Assembly (NCBI GenBank): GCA_017543285.1
Contig: JAFYGK010000029.1
Coordinates: forward strand, 1 to 64,000
DNA from: Clostridia bacterium
Lineage (GTDB): Bacteria > Bacillota > Clostridia > Oscillospirales > Acutalibacteraceae
Reading direction: 5' to 3'
Length of the DNA stretch: 64,000 bases
Below are positions 53,401-61,633 of this stretch, one piece after another. The notes under the pieces are model-generated. The model saw only the letters and a list, made by a program, of their open reading frames with translations, was not told the origin of the DNA and did not search any database. Position 1 is the stretch's first letter. Each line of letters opens with the position of its first letter. Made by a program: the position numbers and the translations under genes.

Positions 53401-54504
53401 ACCTTTGACGACGAGGATTATCCGGTAATGGTGACCTCCGAGCTTGACGATGAGATCGATCTCGAATACATCAGGTGGTGTTACCTTACCACAAGGGACG
53501 GCAAGGACGTTCGCATAGGCACGGTCGCTGATATAGATACCGCCGACGGCTACACAAAAATAGACCACGAATCGCAGCAGAGATATGTCACGGTCACGGC
53601 GGGAATCGCCGACGGCTATAACGTCGGCAAGGTCAGCAGCGAAATAAACAGGCTGCTGGAAGGATACCGGCCGCCAAACGGAATGACTGTAAAGGCGGAC
53701 GGCGAGAACGAAGCCATCGTCGAAGCCCTGCAGAATATTCTGCTCATGCTTGCCATGGCGGTCGCCTTTGTATATCTCATCATGGCGGCGCAGTTCCAGT
53801 CGCTGAAAATGCCATTTATCGTGCTGTTCACCCTGCCGCTTGCCTTCACCGGAGCGTGGATCGCGCTGACGATAGCCGGATTCGATCTGTCCGTCATCGC
53901 CGCGGTCGGTATGGTGCTTCTCGTTGGCGTTGTCGTCAACAACGGCATCGTCTTTGTGGATTACGTAAACCAGCTCCGCGAGGGCGGCATGAAAAAGCGC
54001 GACGCCCTTGTGCTAACCGGCAAGACAAGACTGCGCCCGATCCTTATGACGGCTCTGACAACGATAATCTCGATGATAACAATGGTCATTGGCGTAGGCA
54101 GCGGCACCGAAATGGTGCAGCCCATGGCGGTTACCGTGCTCGGCGGCCTGATCTACGCTACTATGCTGACGCTGATCATAGTTCCTGTTATATACGATCT
54201 GTTTAATAAAGAGAATTATAAACGCACGGGAATTTTTGCCGGACTTGTCAGAGGCAGCACAGACAAAAACTTCCGCATGAACGCCGACGGCACGTCCACT
54301 ATACTGGACGGCGGCCGGACAGGACAAGCGCCGATCGAAAGCATAGGGCAAGCGGAACATGCCCCCGTCGGCGGCGCCCGTGACCATGCCGCGGAATACG
54401 ACGCCGATGAAATCCGTAACGACATAAGCAGCGGACGAAACGAGGAGCTTTCTTTCAGGCTTGACGATATGAACGGAGATGAGAACAATGACGGTCAGCA
54501 GTGA
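50431..54504 (+). CDS. RND-family efflux transporter with large coiled-coil insertion
   Basis: A 1357-residue AcrB/SwrC-like proton-driven exporter; AcrB itself is about 1050. The first helix is at 10-28, the porter domain begins normally (PSFNLPYAIVITTYPGASPEQVE), and residues about 200-435 are an added coiled coil rich in Ala, Lys, Glu, Gln and Ser, placed where AcrB forms its docking domain. The normal fold resumes at VITAELVTSLINAQNISYPAG. Helices with GMLVDNSIVVIENIYR and GVVVNNGIVFVDYVNQLREGG carry the family motifs. ATG follows GGAGG. It overlaps the TetR gene, which probably represses it. Confidence 0.93.
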   Translation: MSALSVKKPYTVIVAVLLVVILGIVSLFNMQTDLIPSFNLPYAIVITTYPGASPEQVETAVTDVIEQSLASVSRLQEISSTSNENYSMVTLQFTDETNLDYAAVEIRENLDRIAGYLPENAGDPTIMKINPNIIPLMVASADMDGADRVETTNIVNDKVLPALKSVEGVASVSATGLVERSVNVTVSQEKIDSINKRILRKVDSQLADAQDELDNAQSEIDNGYDELSSQRRTRMNAVSSAEKALSKGRTQMKNAKKELDANSAKVDSALEQAQAGLDEINNNLPQLQAAKLMADENADALHEALVRAKEAVDSAEEPSAELLNALDEAQKLYDAAQERRNELGSSVEQLTAQKAELEATITALKDSKAEIEKGYEQYRAGESKLKQQEAQLASGKKQLTSALDSAKKKLDSAQSELDDAMEEFEAKRDEAIKKADMEGVITAELVTSLINAQNISYPAGYVQDGDESYVVRVGDKIESEQALRQMPLLSLDELEMDIVLNDVADVEITDNTDDTVTKVNGNEAILITMQKQNEYSTAEVAKGVRAKMEQLTSENKGLNMTALMDQGVYVDIIIRSVFQNLIYGAILAIIILILFLRDWKITFVIALSIPISLIFAIVLMYFSGVTLNLISMSGLALAVGMLVDNSIVVIENIYRMRQEGKSARDAAIYGAKQVAGAIISSTLTTCAVFLPIVFTKGITKQLFTDMGLTITYALLASLIIALSFVPMACSGALNRSEPKQHRLFDKFCDWYGRVLSWCLRVKWVPLTLALSLFAVSIIGAMNMGTQFFPQMQGDQMAVTLKMDDEMKFEEQAELAVNAAERIRGVDGVTAVGLSMTDSSGGGLSSSAAMVVSFATRVRGSGTSLYVLLDPDRSRGFYEIKDDILNRLSDIGCEVSVSGQSMDISMLTGSGVSISIFGRDLDKLQEAAKDLAGKISKIEGTKDVSDGFEQPAKEIRVTVDKQKALKNGLTTGEIYAQLADYLKAKSSVATLTFDDEDYPVMVTSELDDEIDLEYIRWCYLTTRDGKDVRIGTVADIDTADGYTKIDHESQQRYVTVTAGIADGYNVGKVSSEINRLLEGYRPPNGMTVKADGENEAIVEALQNILLMLAMAVAFVYLIMAAQFQSLKMPFIVLFTLPLAFTGAWIALTIAGFDLSVIAAVGMVLLVGVVVNNGIVFVDYVNQLREGGMKKRDALVLTGKTRLRPILMTALTTIISMITMVIGVGSGTEMVQPMAVTVLGGLIYATMLTLIIVPVIYDLFNKENYKRTGIFAGLVRGSTDKNFRMNADGTSTILDGGRTGQAPIESIGQAEHAPVGGARDHAAEYDADEIRNDISSGRNEELSFRLDDMNGDENNDGQQ

Positions 54505-55135
54505 GAATATGTCCGCCGTTTTGCCCGGCGCTGCGAAAAACGCCGCCGGCGACAAAACCGTGCTGCTTTTTGACGCGGCGATCTCGCTTCTTCAGGAGGG
54601 TCTTCCCGTGCACGAGATCAAGATGTCGGATATCGCAAGGCGCGCCGGAATCGGCAAGGGCACGATTTATGACTATTTTGAAAGCAAGGAACAGCTTATA
54701 CACAAGGCTAAGATATATGCCATAGACTGCCTTACCGACGAAGTGGCGCGGGCCGTAGGCACAAAGGACGATTTCGGCTCAAAGGTTCACGAGTTTATCA
54801 TCAGTCTGACCGGCAAGGCGGCCGAAAACGGCATTTTGTTCCAGAGCATAGCCAAGCACGACGTTCCGGCAATGCTCATGCAGGAGTGTTCCCCTCAGGA
54901 TGATTACCGGGGAATAATCGAAAAATGGCTGGTCATAGTCAACGGGCTGGTCAGGAGCGCGCTGACCGACGGCATAATAATGCGCGAGCCGAATGTGTAT
55001 AAAACCCACGTCGCCGTGCTGTCTCTGGTTGTTACCTCCTTCATGTACTGCAGGAACCCGGCGCGCTACGAGGATGTGACGCAGGAGGATATGATTAAAA
55101 CTGCTACAGAGAATTTCGGAAAGATGCTTGGTTAA
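54488..55135 (+). CDS. TetR-family transcriptional regulator
   Basis: A 215-residue repressor. Helix-turn-helix at residues about 37-66 (MSDIARRAGIGKGTIYDYFESKEQLI); the rest is the helical ligand-binding domain. ATG at 54488 is preferred because GGAG lies nine bases upstream, whereas the ATG at 54479 abuts it. The gene starts inside the last codons of the pump gene. It probably binds the palindrome at 50145 and controls the whole operon. Confidence 0.9.
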   Translation: MTVSSENMSAVLPGAAKNAAGDKTVLLFDAAISLLQEGLPVHEIKMSDIARRAGIGKGTIYDYFESKEQLIHKAKIYAIDCLTDEVARAVGTKDDFGSKVHEFIISLTGKAAENGILFQSIAKHDVPAMLMQECSPQDDYRGIIEKWLVIVNGLVRSALTDGIIMREPNVYKTHVAVLSLVVTSFMYCRNPARYEDVTQEDMIKTATENFGKMLG

Positions 55136-55163
55136 AAAAAGGCGGCCGTCGCCGCCTTTTTTT
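55134..55163 (+). terminator. Terminator of the RND-TetR operon
   Basis: A7-GGCGGC and GCCGCC-T7 form a perfect stem with a four-base loop, directly after the stop. Confidence 0.93.
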
Positions 55164-55229
55164 AACCTCTGTACTTCTCCCCTCTTTTCTGCTATAATAT
55201 ATTAGAAAAAACAATTGCCGGGGAAAAGT

Positions 55230-55910
55230 ATGACCACAACACTTATTTTTGTCCGTCATTGCGAGGCGGACGGAAACATCAACCGGGTATTTCACGGGCA
55301 CACCGATTCACAGATAAGCGAAAACGGAAGACGGCAGCTTTTACTGCTGTCCGATCGTTTCAAAAGCGTCCGGTTCGACCGGATCTGCTCCAGCCCGCTC
55401 ATCCGCGCCATGCTGACCGCGCAGGCGGTAAACAGCTCGCTCATGCTGCCGATAGAACCCTGCGGCGGTCTCATCGAGATAAACGGCGGACACTGGGAAG
55501 GGAAACGCTGGCGTGATCTGCCCTTCCTTTATCCGCAGGAATCCTATGACTGGGCGAAGGCTCCGCACAATTTCTCGCCCGAAGGCGGCGAGAGCATGAG
55601 ACGGCTGCGCGAGAGGATCTCGCGGACCGCTGCCGATATCGCCGGGCGCAACACCGGAAAAACAATAGTGTGCGTGTCCCACGGATGCGCCATACGCAAC
55701 CTCATCTGCTGGGCAAAGGGTATGCCCATCGAACGGCTCGATGAAGTGCCGTGGGGCGAAAACACCGCCGTCAGCATATTGGAGTTTGACGAACATATGC
55801 GTCCCGGACTGGTTCTGGAGAACGACTGCTCTCACCTCAGCGACGAGGTAAAGACCCTCGCCAGACAGGACTGGTGGAAGAAGGACAAGCTGGAAGAAAT
55901 GTTTTATTAA
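55230..55910 (+). CDS. Histidine phosphatase superfamily protein
   Basis: A 226-residue phosphoglycerate-mutase-like phosphatase. The catalytic motif is VRHCEADGN (RHC in place of the usual RHG), with NGRRQ and CSSPLIRAMLTAQ, and the second histidine in VCVSHGCAIRNL. ATG at 55230 follows GGGGAAAAGT. It lies upstream of proA but each seems separately started. The Cys variant is unusual but the rest of the site is intact. Substrate unknown. Confidence 0.88.
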   Translation: MTTTLIFVRHCEADGNINRVFHGHTDSQISENGRRQLLLLSDRFKSVRFDRICSSPLIRAMLTAQAVNSSLMLPIEPCGGLIEINGGHWEGKRWRDLPFLYPQESYDWAKAPHNFSPEGGESMRRLRERISRTAADIAGRNTGKTIVCVSHGCAIRNLICWAKGMPIERLDEVPWGENTAVSILEFDEHMRPGLVLENDCSHLSDEVKTLARQDWWKKDKLEEMFY

Positions 55911-55970
55911 CGGGCGGGTTTTTTCCTGCCTCAGACAGAATAAAAACAGCGGAGAATGGAGGTCTTTTTT

Positions 55971-57218
55971 ATGACAACACTGACTCAAATCGGTCAAAAC
56001 GCAAAATCGGCGGCGCGTGCGCTGTCAGTAGCTTCATCCTCACAGAAAAACGCGGCCCTGCTCGCCGTTGCCGACGCGATCGAGGCGCGTCAAAATGAAA
56101 TAATCGCCGCGAATAAAACCGATCTGCAAAATGCCGTCCGAAACGGCATGTCTCAGGCCATGCAGGACAGGCTCGCACTGAACGAAGGCCGTATTAAGGG
56201 AATGGCCGACGGCGTGCGGCAGGTTGCGGCGCTGGGCGATCCCGTCGGAAGGACCCTTTCCGGCTCGACTCTCTACAACGGGATGAAAATGACAAAGATC
56301 ACCGTGCCCATCGGCGTTATCGGGATAATCTTCGAGTCGCGCCCCAACGTCACCTCCGACGCGGCGGCGCTTTGTCTTAAATCGGGCAACGCCTGCATCC
56401 TTCGCGGAGGCAGCGACGCGATCAATTCCAACATCGCCATCGCCGGTATCATGCGCGGCGCCATAGAATCGGCAGGGCTTCCCGCCGACTGCGTATCCCT
56501 CATAGAGGACACGGACCGCGCGACGGCAACCGGGCTTATGCGTCTCAACGAATATGTCGACTGTCTTATCCCCCGAGGCGGCGCCGGACTCATCCGCTCG
56601 GTCGTCCAGAACGCCACCGTTCCGGTGATCGAAACCGGCGTGGGCAACTGCCATATATATGTAGAAGGCTCGGCGGACGCCGACATGGCGGCCAATATAA
56701 TCTTCAATGCCAAGACACAGCGCCCGTCGGTCTGCAACGCCTGCGAGAGTCTTCTTGTTGACGAAAACATAGCAGAGGAGGCTCTGCCCAAAATCGCCGC
56801 AAGACTGGCTGAGAAAAACGTCGAGATCCGCGGATGCGAAAAAACCCGCGCCATCCTCAAAAACGCAAAGGAAGCGACAGAAGAGGACTACGCAAAGGAA
56901 TTTCTCGATTATATTATTTCCGTGAAGGTGGTCAAAAATATCGACGAGGCCCTCGATCATATTGCGAAATACTCCACCGGACACAGCGAAAGCATAATAA
57001 CGCGCGACTTTGAAGCGTCGCAGAGATTCGTCCGCTCGGTGGACAGCGCGGCAGTTTACGTCAACGCGTCCACAAGGTTTACCGACGGCGGAGAATTCGG
57101 TCTCGGCGCCGAGATAGGAATATCCACCCAGAAGCTGCACGCCAGAGGACCGATGGGTCTGAATGAGCTGGTCAGCTATAAGTATGTCGTGCTGGGCGAC
57201 GGCCAGATAAGAGAATAA
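55971..57218 (+). CDS. proA: Glutamate-5-semialdehyde dehydrogenase (gamma-glutamyl phosphate reductase)
   Basis: Second step of proline synthesis, NADPH-dependent. 415 residues, normal length. The catalytic Cys is in [13 protein letters not shown], and [21 protein letters not shown] and [19 protein letters not shown] are family signatures. ATG at 55971 has GGAGG upstream. proB follows after about 107 bases; in many bacteria the order is proB-proA, so the order is reversed here. Confidence 0.97.
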   Translation: MTTLTQIGQNAKSAARALSVASSSQKNAALLAVADAIEARQNEIIAANKTDLQNAVRNGMSQAMQDRLALNEGRIKGMADGVRQVAALGDPVGRTLSGSTLYNGMKMTKITVPIGVIGIIFESRPNVTSDAAALCLKSGNACILRGGSDAINSNIAIAGIMRGAIESAGLPADCVSLIEDTDRATATGLMRLNEYVDCLIPRGGAGLIRSVVQNATVPVIETGVGNCHIYVEGSADADMAANIIFNAKTQRPSVCNACESLLVDENIAEEALPKIAARLAEKNVEIRGCEKTRAILKNAKEATEEDYAKEFLDYIISVKVVKNIDEALDHIAKYSTGHSESIITRDFEASQRFVRSVDSAAVYVNASTRFTDGGEFGLGAEIGISTQKLHARGPMGLNELVSYKYVVLGDGQIRE

Positions 57219-57325
57219 AAAAGGCGGGGAACCCGCCGGGCCGCCTTCGGTTTTCTCTTTCCATTTTCAGTTAAAATAACCCGTTAATTCAAAAAACCAA
57301 ATGATGATTAAGGAATCGCTTGAAA

Positions 57326-58117
57326 ATGAATCTATTTGAAAATTCCAAAAGGATAGTCGTCAAGGTTGGCACATCCACCCTGACCCATGAAAACGGAAAG
57401 CTCAATCTTCGCACGGTAAACCGGCTTGTCCGGACGCTGAGCGACCTTCGCAACTCCGGAAAGGAGATAATCCTCGTATCGTCCGGAGCCATCGGCGTGG
57501 GCGTGGGCAAGCTCAATCTGACGCACAAGCCATATGATATAGGCGGCAGACAGGCCTGCGCCGCGGTCGGCCAGTGCGAGCTGATGTACATATATGACAA
57601 GCTCTTTCTGGAATACGGCTACGTCACCGGTCAGGTGCTGCTGACCCGCGACATCACCGAGGACGAGATCCGAAAGCGCAACGTGCAGAATACCTTTGTC
57701 CGTCTGCTGGATATGGGCGCTCTGCCGGTCGTCAACGAAAACGACACGGTTTCCACCGAAGAGCTTGAATTCGGCGATAACGACACCCTTTCCGCGATAG
57801 TCGCAGGGCTCACCATGTCGGATACCCTTATTATGCTTACCGACATCGACGGGCTGTATGACAGAAACCCCAGGGAGTGCGAAAGCGCCAACCTGATACA
57901 TTATGTGAGTGAGATAACCGATGAGATCAGAAGCATCGCGGGCGGCCGCGGCTCGACACGCGGAACCGGCGGCATGATAACCAAGGTGCAGGCGGCGCAG
58001 ATGGCTATGGAGTCGGGAATTACGGCAGCCATAATCAACGGCCACGATCCGGAAAATATCTACCGTCTGCTCGACGGCGAGGAAATCGGCACTGTTTTCT
58101 ATAACGGGCGGCTTTGA
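57326..58117 (+). CDS. proB: Glutamate 5-kinase without PUA domain
   Basis: First step of proline synthesis. 263 residues: only the amino-acid-kinase domain is present (IVVKVGTSTL, LVSSGAIGVGVGKL, NENDTVSTEELEFGDNDTLSA, GTGGMITKVQAAQMA). The C-terminal PUA domain of the E. coli enzyme is missing, as in a number of Gram-positive bacteria. ATG at 57326 is the likely start; a TTG at 57320 is possible. Proline feedback should act on the kinase domain itself. Confidence 0.95.
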   Translation: MNLFENSKRIVVKVGTSTLTHENGKLNLRTVNRLVRTLSDLRNSGKEIILVSSGAIGVGVGKLNLTHKPYDIGGRQACAAVGQCELMYIYDKLFLEYGYVTGQVLLTRDITEDEIRKRNVQNTFVRLLDMGALPVVNENDTVSTEELEFGDNDTLSAIVAGLTMSDTLIMLTDIDGLYDRNPRECESANLIHYVSEITDEIRSIAGGRGSTRGTGGMITKVQAAQMAMESGITAAIINGHDPENIYRLLDGEEIGTVFYNGRL

Positions 58118-58195
58118 TAACGCGCTGTTTTCCGGGCCGTCATCATCGTTTTTCGCGCCGGAGCAGGTAAAATAAATAAACAAAAAGGAATATTT

Positions 58196-58624
58196 ATGTC
58201 GAAAATACTTTCCGTTGATTACGGAGACGCGCGCACCGGCATTGCAGTGAGCGATGAAAGCCGGTTTTTATCGTCGCCGGTGTGCGTTATCAGCGAGAGA
58301 AATACCGAAAAGCTCCTGCATAAGGTGGCCGACAAGGCAAATGAACTTGCCGTCGGTCTTATTGTTGTGGGTTATCCTAAAAACATGAACGGCACCGTCG
58401 GCGAGCGCGCCGAAAAATGCGCTGAATTTGCGCGCAGGCTCAGCGAGGAAAGCGGCATCGAAACGGTTCTCTGGGATGAACGCTGCACCACCATGTCGGC
58501 GAGCGTTTATATGAATTATACCGACACCCGCGGCAAAAAGCGCAAACAGCAGATTGACGCCGCCGCCGCGAATATTATTTTGCAGGACTATCTGGATTTC
58601 AGGAATAATCATAGCAGAGAGTAA
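58196..58624 (+). CDS. ruvX: Putative pre-16S rRNA nuclease / Holliday junction resolvase-like protein
   Basis: A 142-residue YqgF/RuvX RNase H-fold protein. The motifs ILSVDYGDARTGIAVSD, IVVGYPKNMNGTVGERA and LWDERCTTMSA carry the three acidic residues. Essential in many bacteria for 16S rRNA end processing. ATG has AAGGA upstream. It follows proB by 78 bases. Confidence 0.95.
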   Translation: MSKILSVDYGDARTGIAVSDESRFLSSPVCVISERNTEKLLHKVADKANELAVGLIVVGYPKNMNGTVGERAEKCAEFARRLSEESGIETVLWDERCTTMSASVYMNYTDTRGKKRKQQIDAAAANIILQDYLDFRNNHSRE

Positions 58625-58645
58625 AAGTGCGGAAAGTGAGGTCCC

Positions 58646-59578
58646 ATGCGCCAAGCAAATTTTTCTCTTCCCGAGCTTATCAGGGCTCTTGTCGTCGGCG
58701 GCATTTTTTACATACTTTTTGCTCTTGCAAACGGAAACCGTTTTACACTTCCCCCAATCATCTGCGCTTGCGCCGCTGCGATATTGATTTGCGCCGCTGC
58801 CATACGCTTTTCAGGTATTCGCGTTTTTACCATGGGATTTGCCGTCTGGACAACCTTTGCGCTGGCATATCTCGTCGGCCGCAGCCTCAACCGCCTTGTG
58901 AGCCTAGTCTTTTACGGACATAAAACCGAACCTGTCGGAAGACTTACCGTTATAGCCATGGCCATCATCGTTTTTTCCTCGCTGATAACGGTTTTGTTCT
59001 GGCGCACCTTCAGCCGCCGGGATTTTACCGACGACGCCGCGCAGGGACTTTTTATGAGGTGCTTCGTCTTTATTTCGGTCGTAATGCTGGTATTTTATGC
59101 CGGTGTGCTGATTGATTTCATGTTTGTGCGCAGGTTTATGTCCGGCGATAGGATCCGCGTCATTCTGCCGATCCCGTTTGAAACGGTCATAAATCAACTG
59201 TTTTATCTTGATCTGACGCCGTTTGAAATATTCTGCCAGCTGGCCGGCAACCTTTTTTTGCTCACTCCCGTCGGATTTGCCGTAAAAAGCTGTATTTTTG
59301 CCGGAGAAGACCGGCCGCCGTCAGAGGAAAAACCCGCCCGCGCAAAGGACTTTCTCATCCGGCACAGACGCGCGGCGTATATCCTTCTGCCGTTTGCTCT
59401 GTCGCTGTTTTTTGAAACAGTACAGTATATTTTTGCCGTCGGTTATTCGGATATAGACGACCTTCTTTTCAATGTTGCCGGGTATTTTCTGGGCGGCGGA
59501 TTTTTGTCGCTGCTCAATTTGGTCCGCAAAAGAAGAACGCGCGGCCTTGACAAAAACCTGCTTAGGAGAGTAAAATAA
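58646..59578 (+). CDS. VanZ-like membrane protein
   Basis: A 310-residue protein with about eight membrane helices. The C-terminal half, with the conserved NLFLLTPVGF and ETVQYIFAVGYSDIDDLLFNVAGYFLG, matches the VanZ family, associated in some members with glycopeptide resistance. The N-terminal half has extra helices not typical of short VanZ proteins. ATG follows GAGG and the gene starts 21 bases after ruvX. Resistance cannot be inferred from family alone. Confidence 0.88.
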   Translation: MRQANFSLPELIRALVVGGIFYILFALANGNRFTLPPIICACAAAILICAAAIRFSGIRVFTMGFAVWTTFALAYLVGRSLNRLVSLVFYGHKTEPVGRLTVIAMAIIVFSSLITVLFWRTFSRRDFTDDAAQGLFMRCFVFISVVMLVFYAGVLIDFMFVRRFMSGDRIRVILPIPFETVINQLFYLDLTPFEIFCQLAGNLFLLTPVGFAVKSCIFAGEDRPPSEEKPARAKDFLIRHRRAAYILLPFALSLFFETVQYIFAVGYSDIDDLLFNVAGYFLGGGFLSLLNLVRKRRTRGLDKNLLRRVK

Positions 59579-59687
59579 ATATACTTTGCCGGATGCTGCC
59601 GTCCGCCTCAGAAACAAAAAATAATATTTCTCAGCCGGCGCCTCGCGGAAAAAAACCGCCGGCGCCGTTCAGGAAAGGTGTTATACA

Positions 59688-60344
59688 ATGAGCGTACTGT
59701 CGATAGCATTGCTTACTCTGGCGTTGGTTTCGCTCATCATCGTCGGAAAAACAAAAAAACTCAATATAATAATTCAGCGTATCCTCTTTTTTGGCCTTTT
59801 TGCGCTTGTCATATGCTGCATACCCGAGGTCGTACACTCGCTTTACGATATGCTTTATGTCAACTGGCTGGAGCTGCTGTTCAACAACTGGTTCAACAAG
59901 GACGCCTTCGCGCTCATGGTCGGCAAGGCCCTGGCCTGGATAATAATAATAGGCGGCATATGGCTTATCGTATGGGGTCTGTGGAGACTCTTCCTTGTCA
60001 TCACAAAATCAGGCAAACGCCACCGCGCCGTGATCTTCCTGTCGATACTGATCTTTCTTGCGGCCGGATTTGCCGAGTTTTTCAACGGCTTTTTCACATT
60101 TGAGGACAAAAGCAGCTTCTTTACCCTCAAAACCGCTGTCAACGCGCAGTTTGAGCTGCTGCCCAGCAAGGTGGTCTATTTCAGCGCCGACGATCCCGTT
60201 TCGGAGATCTGCCAGGCGGAAAAATACAATATAATTACCGATAAGGAAAACCGCGCCAGACTGCAGCTCAAGATCGACGGCGACGTTTATATCTTCCGCA
60301 GCACGGCGGCCGACGGCCCCGGTTTTTATCCTCTCGGCAAATAG
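59688..60344 (+). CDS. Membrane protein of unknown function
   Basis: A 218-residue protein with four membrane helices (about residues 3-20, 28-48, 80-105 and 115-137) and an extracellular or cytoplasmic beta-rich end of about 80 residues. No known family recognised. ATG has GGAAAGG upstream. It is followed by a terminator at 60346. Confidence 0.65.
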   Translation: MSVLSIALLTLALVSLIIVGKTKKLNIIIQRILFFGLFALVICCIPEVVHSLYDMLYVNWLELLFNNWFNKDAFALMVGKALAWIIIIGGIWLIVWGLWRLFLVITKSGKRHRAVIFLSILIFLAAGFAEFFNGFFTFEDKSSFFTLKTAVNAQFELLPSKVVYFSADDPVSEICQAEKYNIITDKENRARLQLKIDGDVYIFRSTAADGPGFYPLGK

Positions 60345-60345
60345 A

Positions 60346-60380
60346 ACAATAAGCCGCCTGACCGCGGCTTTTATTGTTTT
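60346..60380 (+). terminator. Terminator of the membrane protein gene
   Basis: AATAAGCCGC pairs with GCGGCTTTTATT (two-base bulge) and is followed by GTTTTTT. Confidence 0.75.
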
Positions 60381-60462
60381 TTGCCTGTCCGTCCCAATCG
60401 GTTACCGGTCTTTTGCCGTAAAACACAGTTGTTTTACAGACATCCGCCTGCAACAATAATAA

Positions 60463-60478
60463 ATACAAATTGTATAAT
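60463..60478 (+). promoter_or_regulatory. TACAA-A-TTGTA palindrome overlapping a -10 box (site 3 of 4)
   Basis: The 13-bp palindrome ATACAA-A-TTGTAT (60463-60475) runs into TATAAT (60473-60478), the -10 of the lipoprotein gene. A repressor bound here would block it. Confidence 0.6.
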
Positions 60479-60494
60479 AAGGAGTTAATATTAC

Positions 60495-60968
60495 ATGAAT
60501 TTCATTAAAAAGCTATCTTCATTCCTGATGGCCGTGCTGATGGCGTCGACTGTTCTCACTTCCTGCGGACAAAATCCCGGGCAGCCGTTTCAGACACAGA
60601 ACGCAGCCTCTTATACCCAAAACGGCGAACAGGAACAGCAGACCGACGGAGCACAGAACCAACAAAACCAAAATGACCCCGGACAGGACCCGACCCAACC
60701 GAAGAATACTTCATCCGATACCCTGTCAGCAGAGGACAAAGGTCAGAGTGAATATCTTAAATGGACATACGCCGAATGGAAAAACGCATCCGACGAGCAA
60801 AAACTGGAATGCGCCCGCATATATTACAGCAAGCTGAATGAAAAAAACGGCGAACAGGAAACGGAAGGCGAGTTTGACACGGTGGCCGACTTCATCGTTA
60901 CATCGCTCGGTCTGCTTTATATGACCGATAAGCAGGCGACACTGAGCGAGCTGATCGAAAAATACTGA
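60495..60968 (+). CDS. Putative lipoprotein with Gln/Asn-rich linker
   Basis: A 157-residue secreted lipoprotein. The signal peptide MNFIKKLSSFLMAVLMASTVLTSC ends in a lipobox (Cys24). A long linker rich in Gln, Asn, Pro and Asp (residues 25-80) leads to a small helical domain of about 75 residues (YLKWTYAEWKNASDEQKLE, YMTDKQATLSELIEKY). ATG follows AAGGAG. No function can be assigned. Its promoter carries a TACAA-A-TTGTA palindrome. Confidence 0.8.
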   Translation: MNFIKKLSSFLMAVLMASTVLTSCGQNPGQPFQTQNAASYTQNGEQEQQTDGAQNQQNQNDPGQDPTQPKNTSSDTLSAEDKGQSEYLKWTYAEWKNASDEQKLECARIYYSKLNEKNGEQETEGEFDTVADFIVTSLGLLYMTDKQATLSELIEKY

Positions 60969-61092
60969 CACGGTCAGATGACCGATCCGGGACGCTTTTC
61001 AGGCGTCCCGTTCTGTTTTTCTGCAGAGAAAGAAATGCCGTTTTGCTGTATCTCGCTGTATTCTTAATTGTATATTGCTGTCTGTTTTATTA

Positions 61093-61103
61093 TACAATTT
61101 GTA
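61093..61103. repeat. TACAATTTGTA palindrome (site 4 of 4)
   Basis: Core palindrome in the AT-rich gap upstream of ade; the other copies are at 18943, 21290 and 60464. Confidence 0.55.
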
Positions 61104-61215
61104 ATTATTAAATAAAATATACTTATAATTAATATTTTTTGCGTTGATTTTTGGAACATAACTACACAGAATACAATATAAAATAATTTTTTATCATCAA
61201 ATTATATAAGAAAAC

Positions 61216-61513
61216 ATTTCAACATTTTCAACAGGGTTTTTAACATTCAACATATTAAAAGGGCTGAAAACTGTCGAAAACCTGAGCTGGAAAAAAATGC
61301 CTTTAAAATATTCAACATTTTTATTTTTCTTTTCAACATTGCTTCAACATTGTCCGACCCGTTTATTTCCTTGATTTGCCTGACATTCAGCAGGTTTTTT
61401 CCTGTTTTGACATGCTCTACTAAAACTACTGAATAAATAATAATATATTATATATACCAAAAAAATTTTGGCACGGTTTTTTCGGAAGGATTCGGGGCAT
61501 ATAATGTTGAAAG
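61216..61513. repeat. Seven TTCAACA sites, candidate DnaA-box cluster
   Basis: 9-mers ending TTCAACA start at 61216, 61225, 61244, 61309, 61330 and 61341 on the plus strand, and one lies on the minus strand at 61505-61513. Two are exactly TTTTCAACA (61225 and 61330), the same 9-mer found upstream of dnaA. The first two are directly adjacent. An AT-rich run (61431-61470) follows. Canonical TTATCCACA is not present. Confidence 0.6.
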
Positions 61514-61572
61514 ATTATTTATCCCCCGATCCTCAGGGCTGTTTTTTACAATTATCGGACAGAAAGGGCGCA

Positions 61573-61601
61573 TTGTTTTTATTTTGGTTTTATGGTAATA
61601 T
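61573..61601 (+). promoter_or_regulatory. Promoter of ade
   Basis: TTGTTT (61573-61578), 17-bp spacer, TAATAT (61596-61601), 33 bases before the ATG. Confidence 0.65.
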
Positions 61602-61633
61602 TAGAACAAGAGAAATTCAGGAGGCTTTGATAA

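Larger units (their letters stand above)
61050..61600. other. Candidate chromosomal origin region (oriC-like)
   Basis: A gene-free, strongly AT-rich gap of 665 bases between a lipoprotein gene and ade-recF. It has the repeat cluster above plus a likely unwinding stretch with TATATTATATATA at 61443-61455. The neighbour recF fits an origin. The G excess over C seen in ade, on the right side, would be worth comparing with the left side. Against it: most genes 50-61 kb are on the plus strand. dnaA is 25 kb away. Rated as a hypothesis. Confidence 0.4.

Noticed and set aside
56040..57140. 366-residue minus-strand frame opposite proA
   Set aside because: Antisense shadow of proA.
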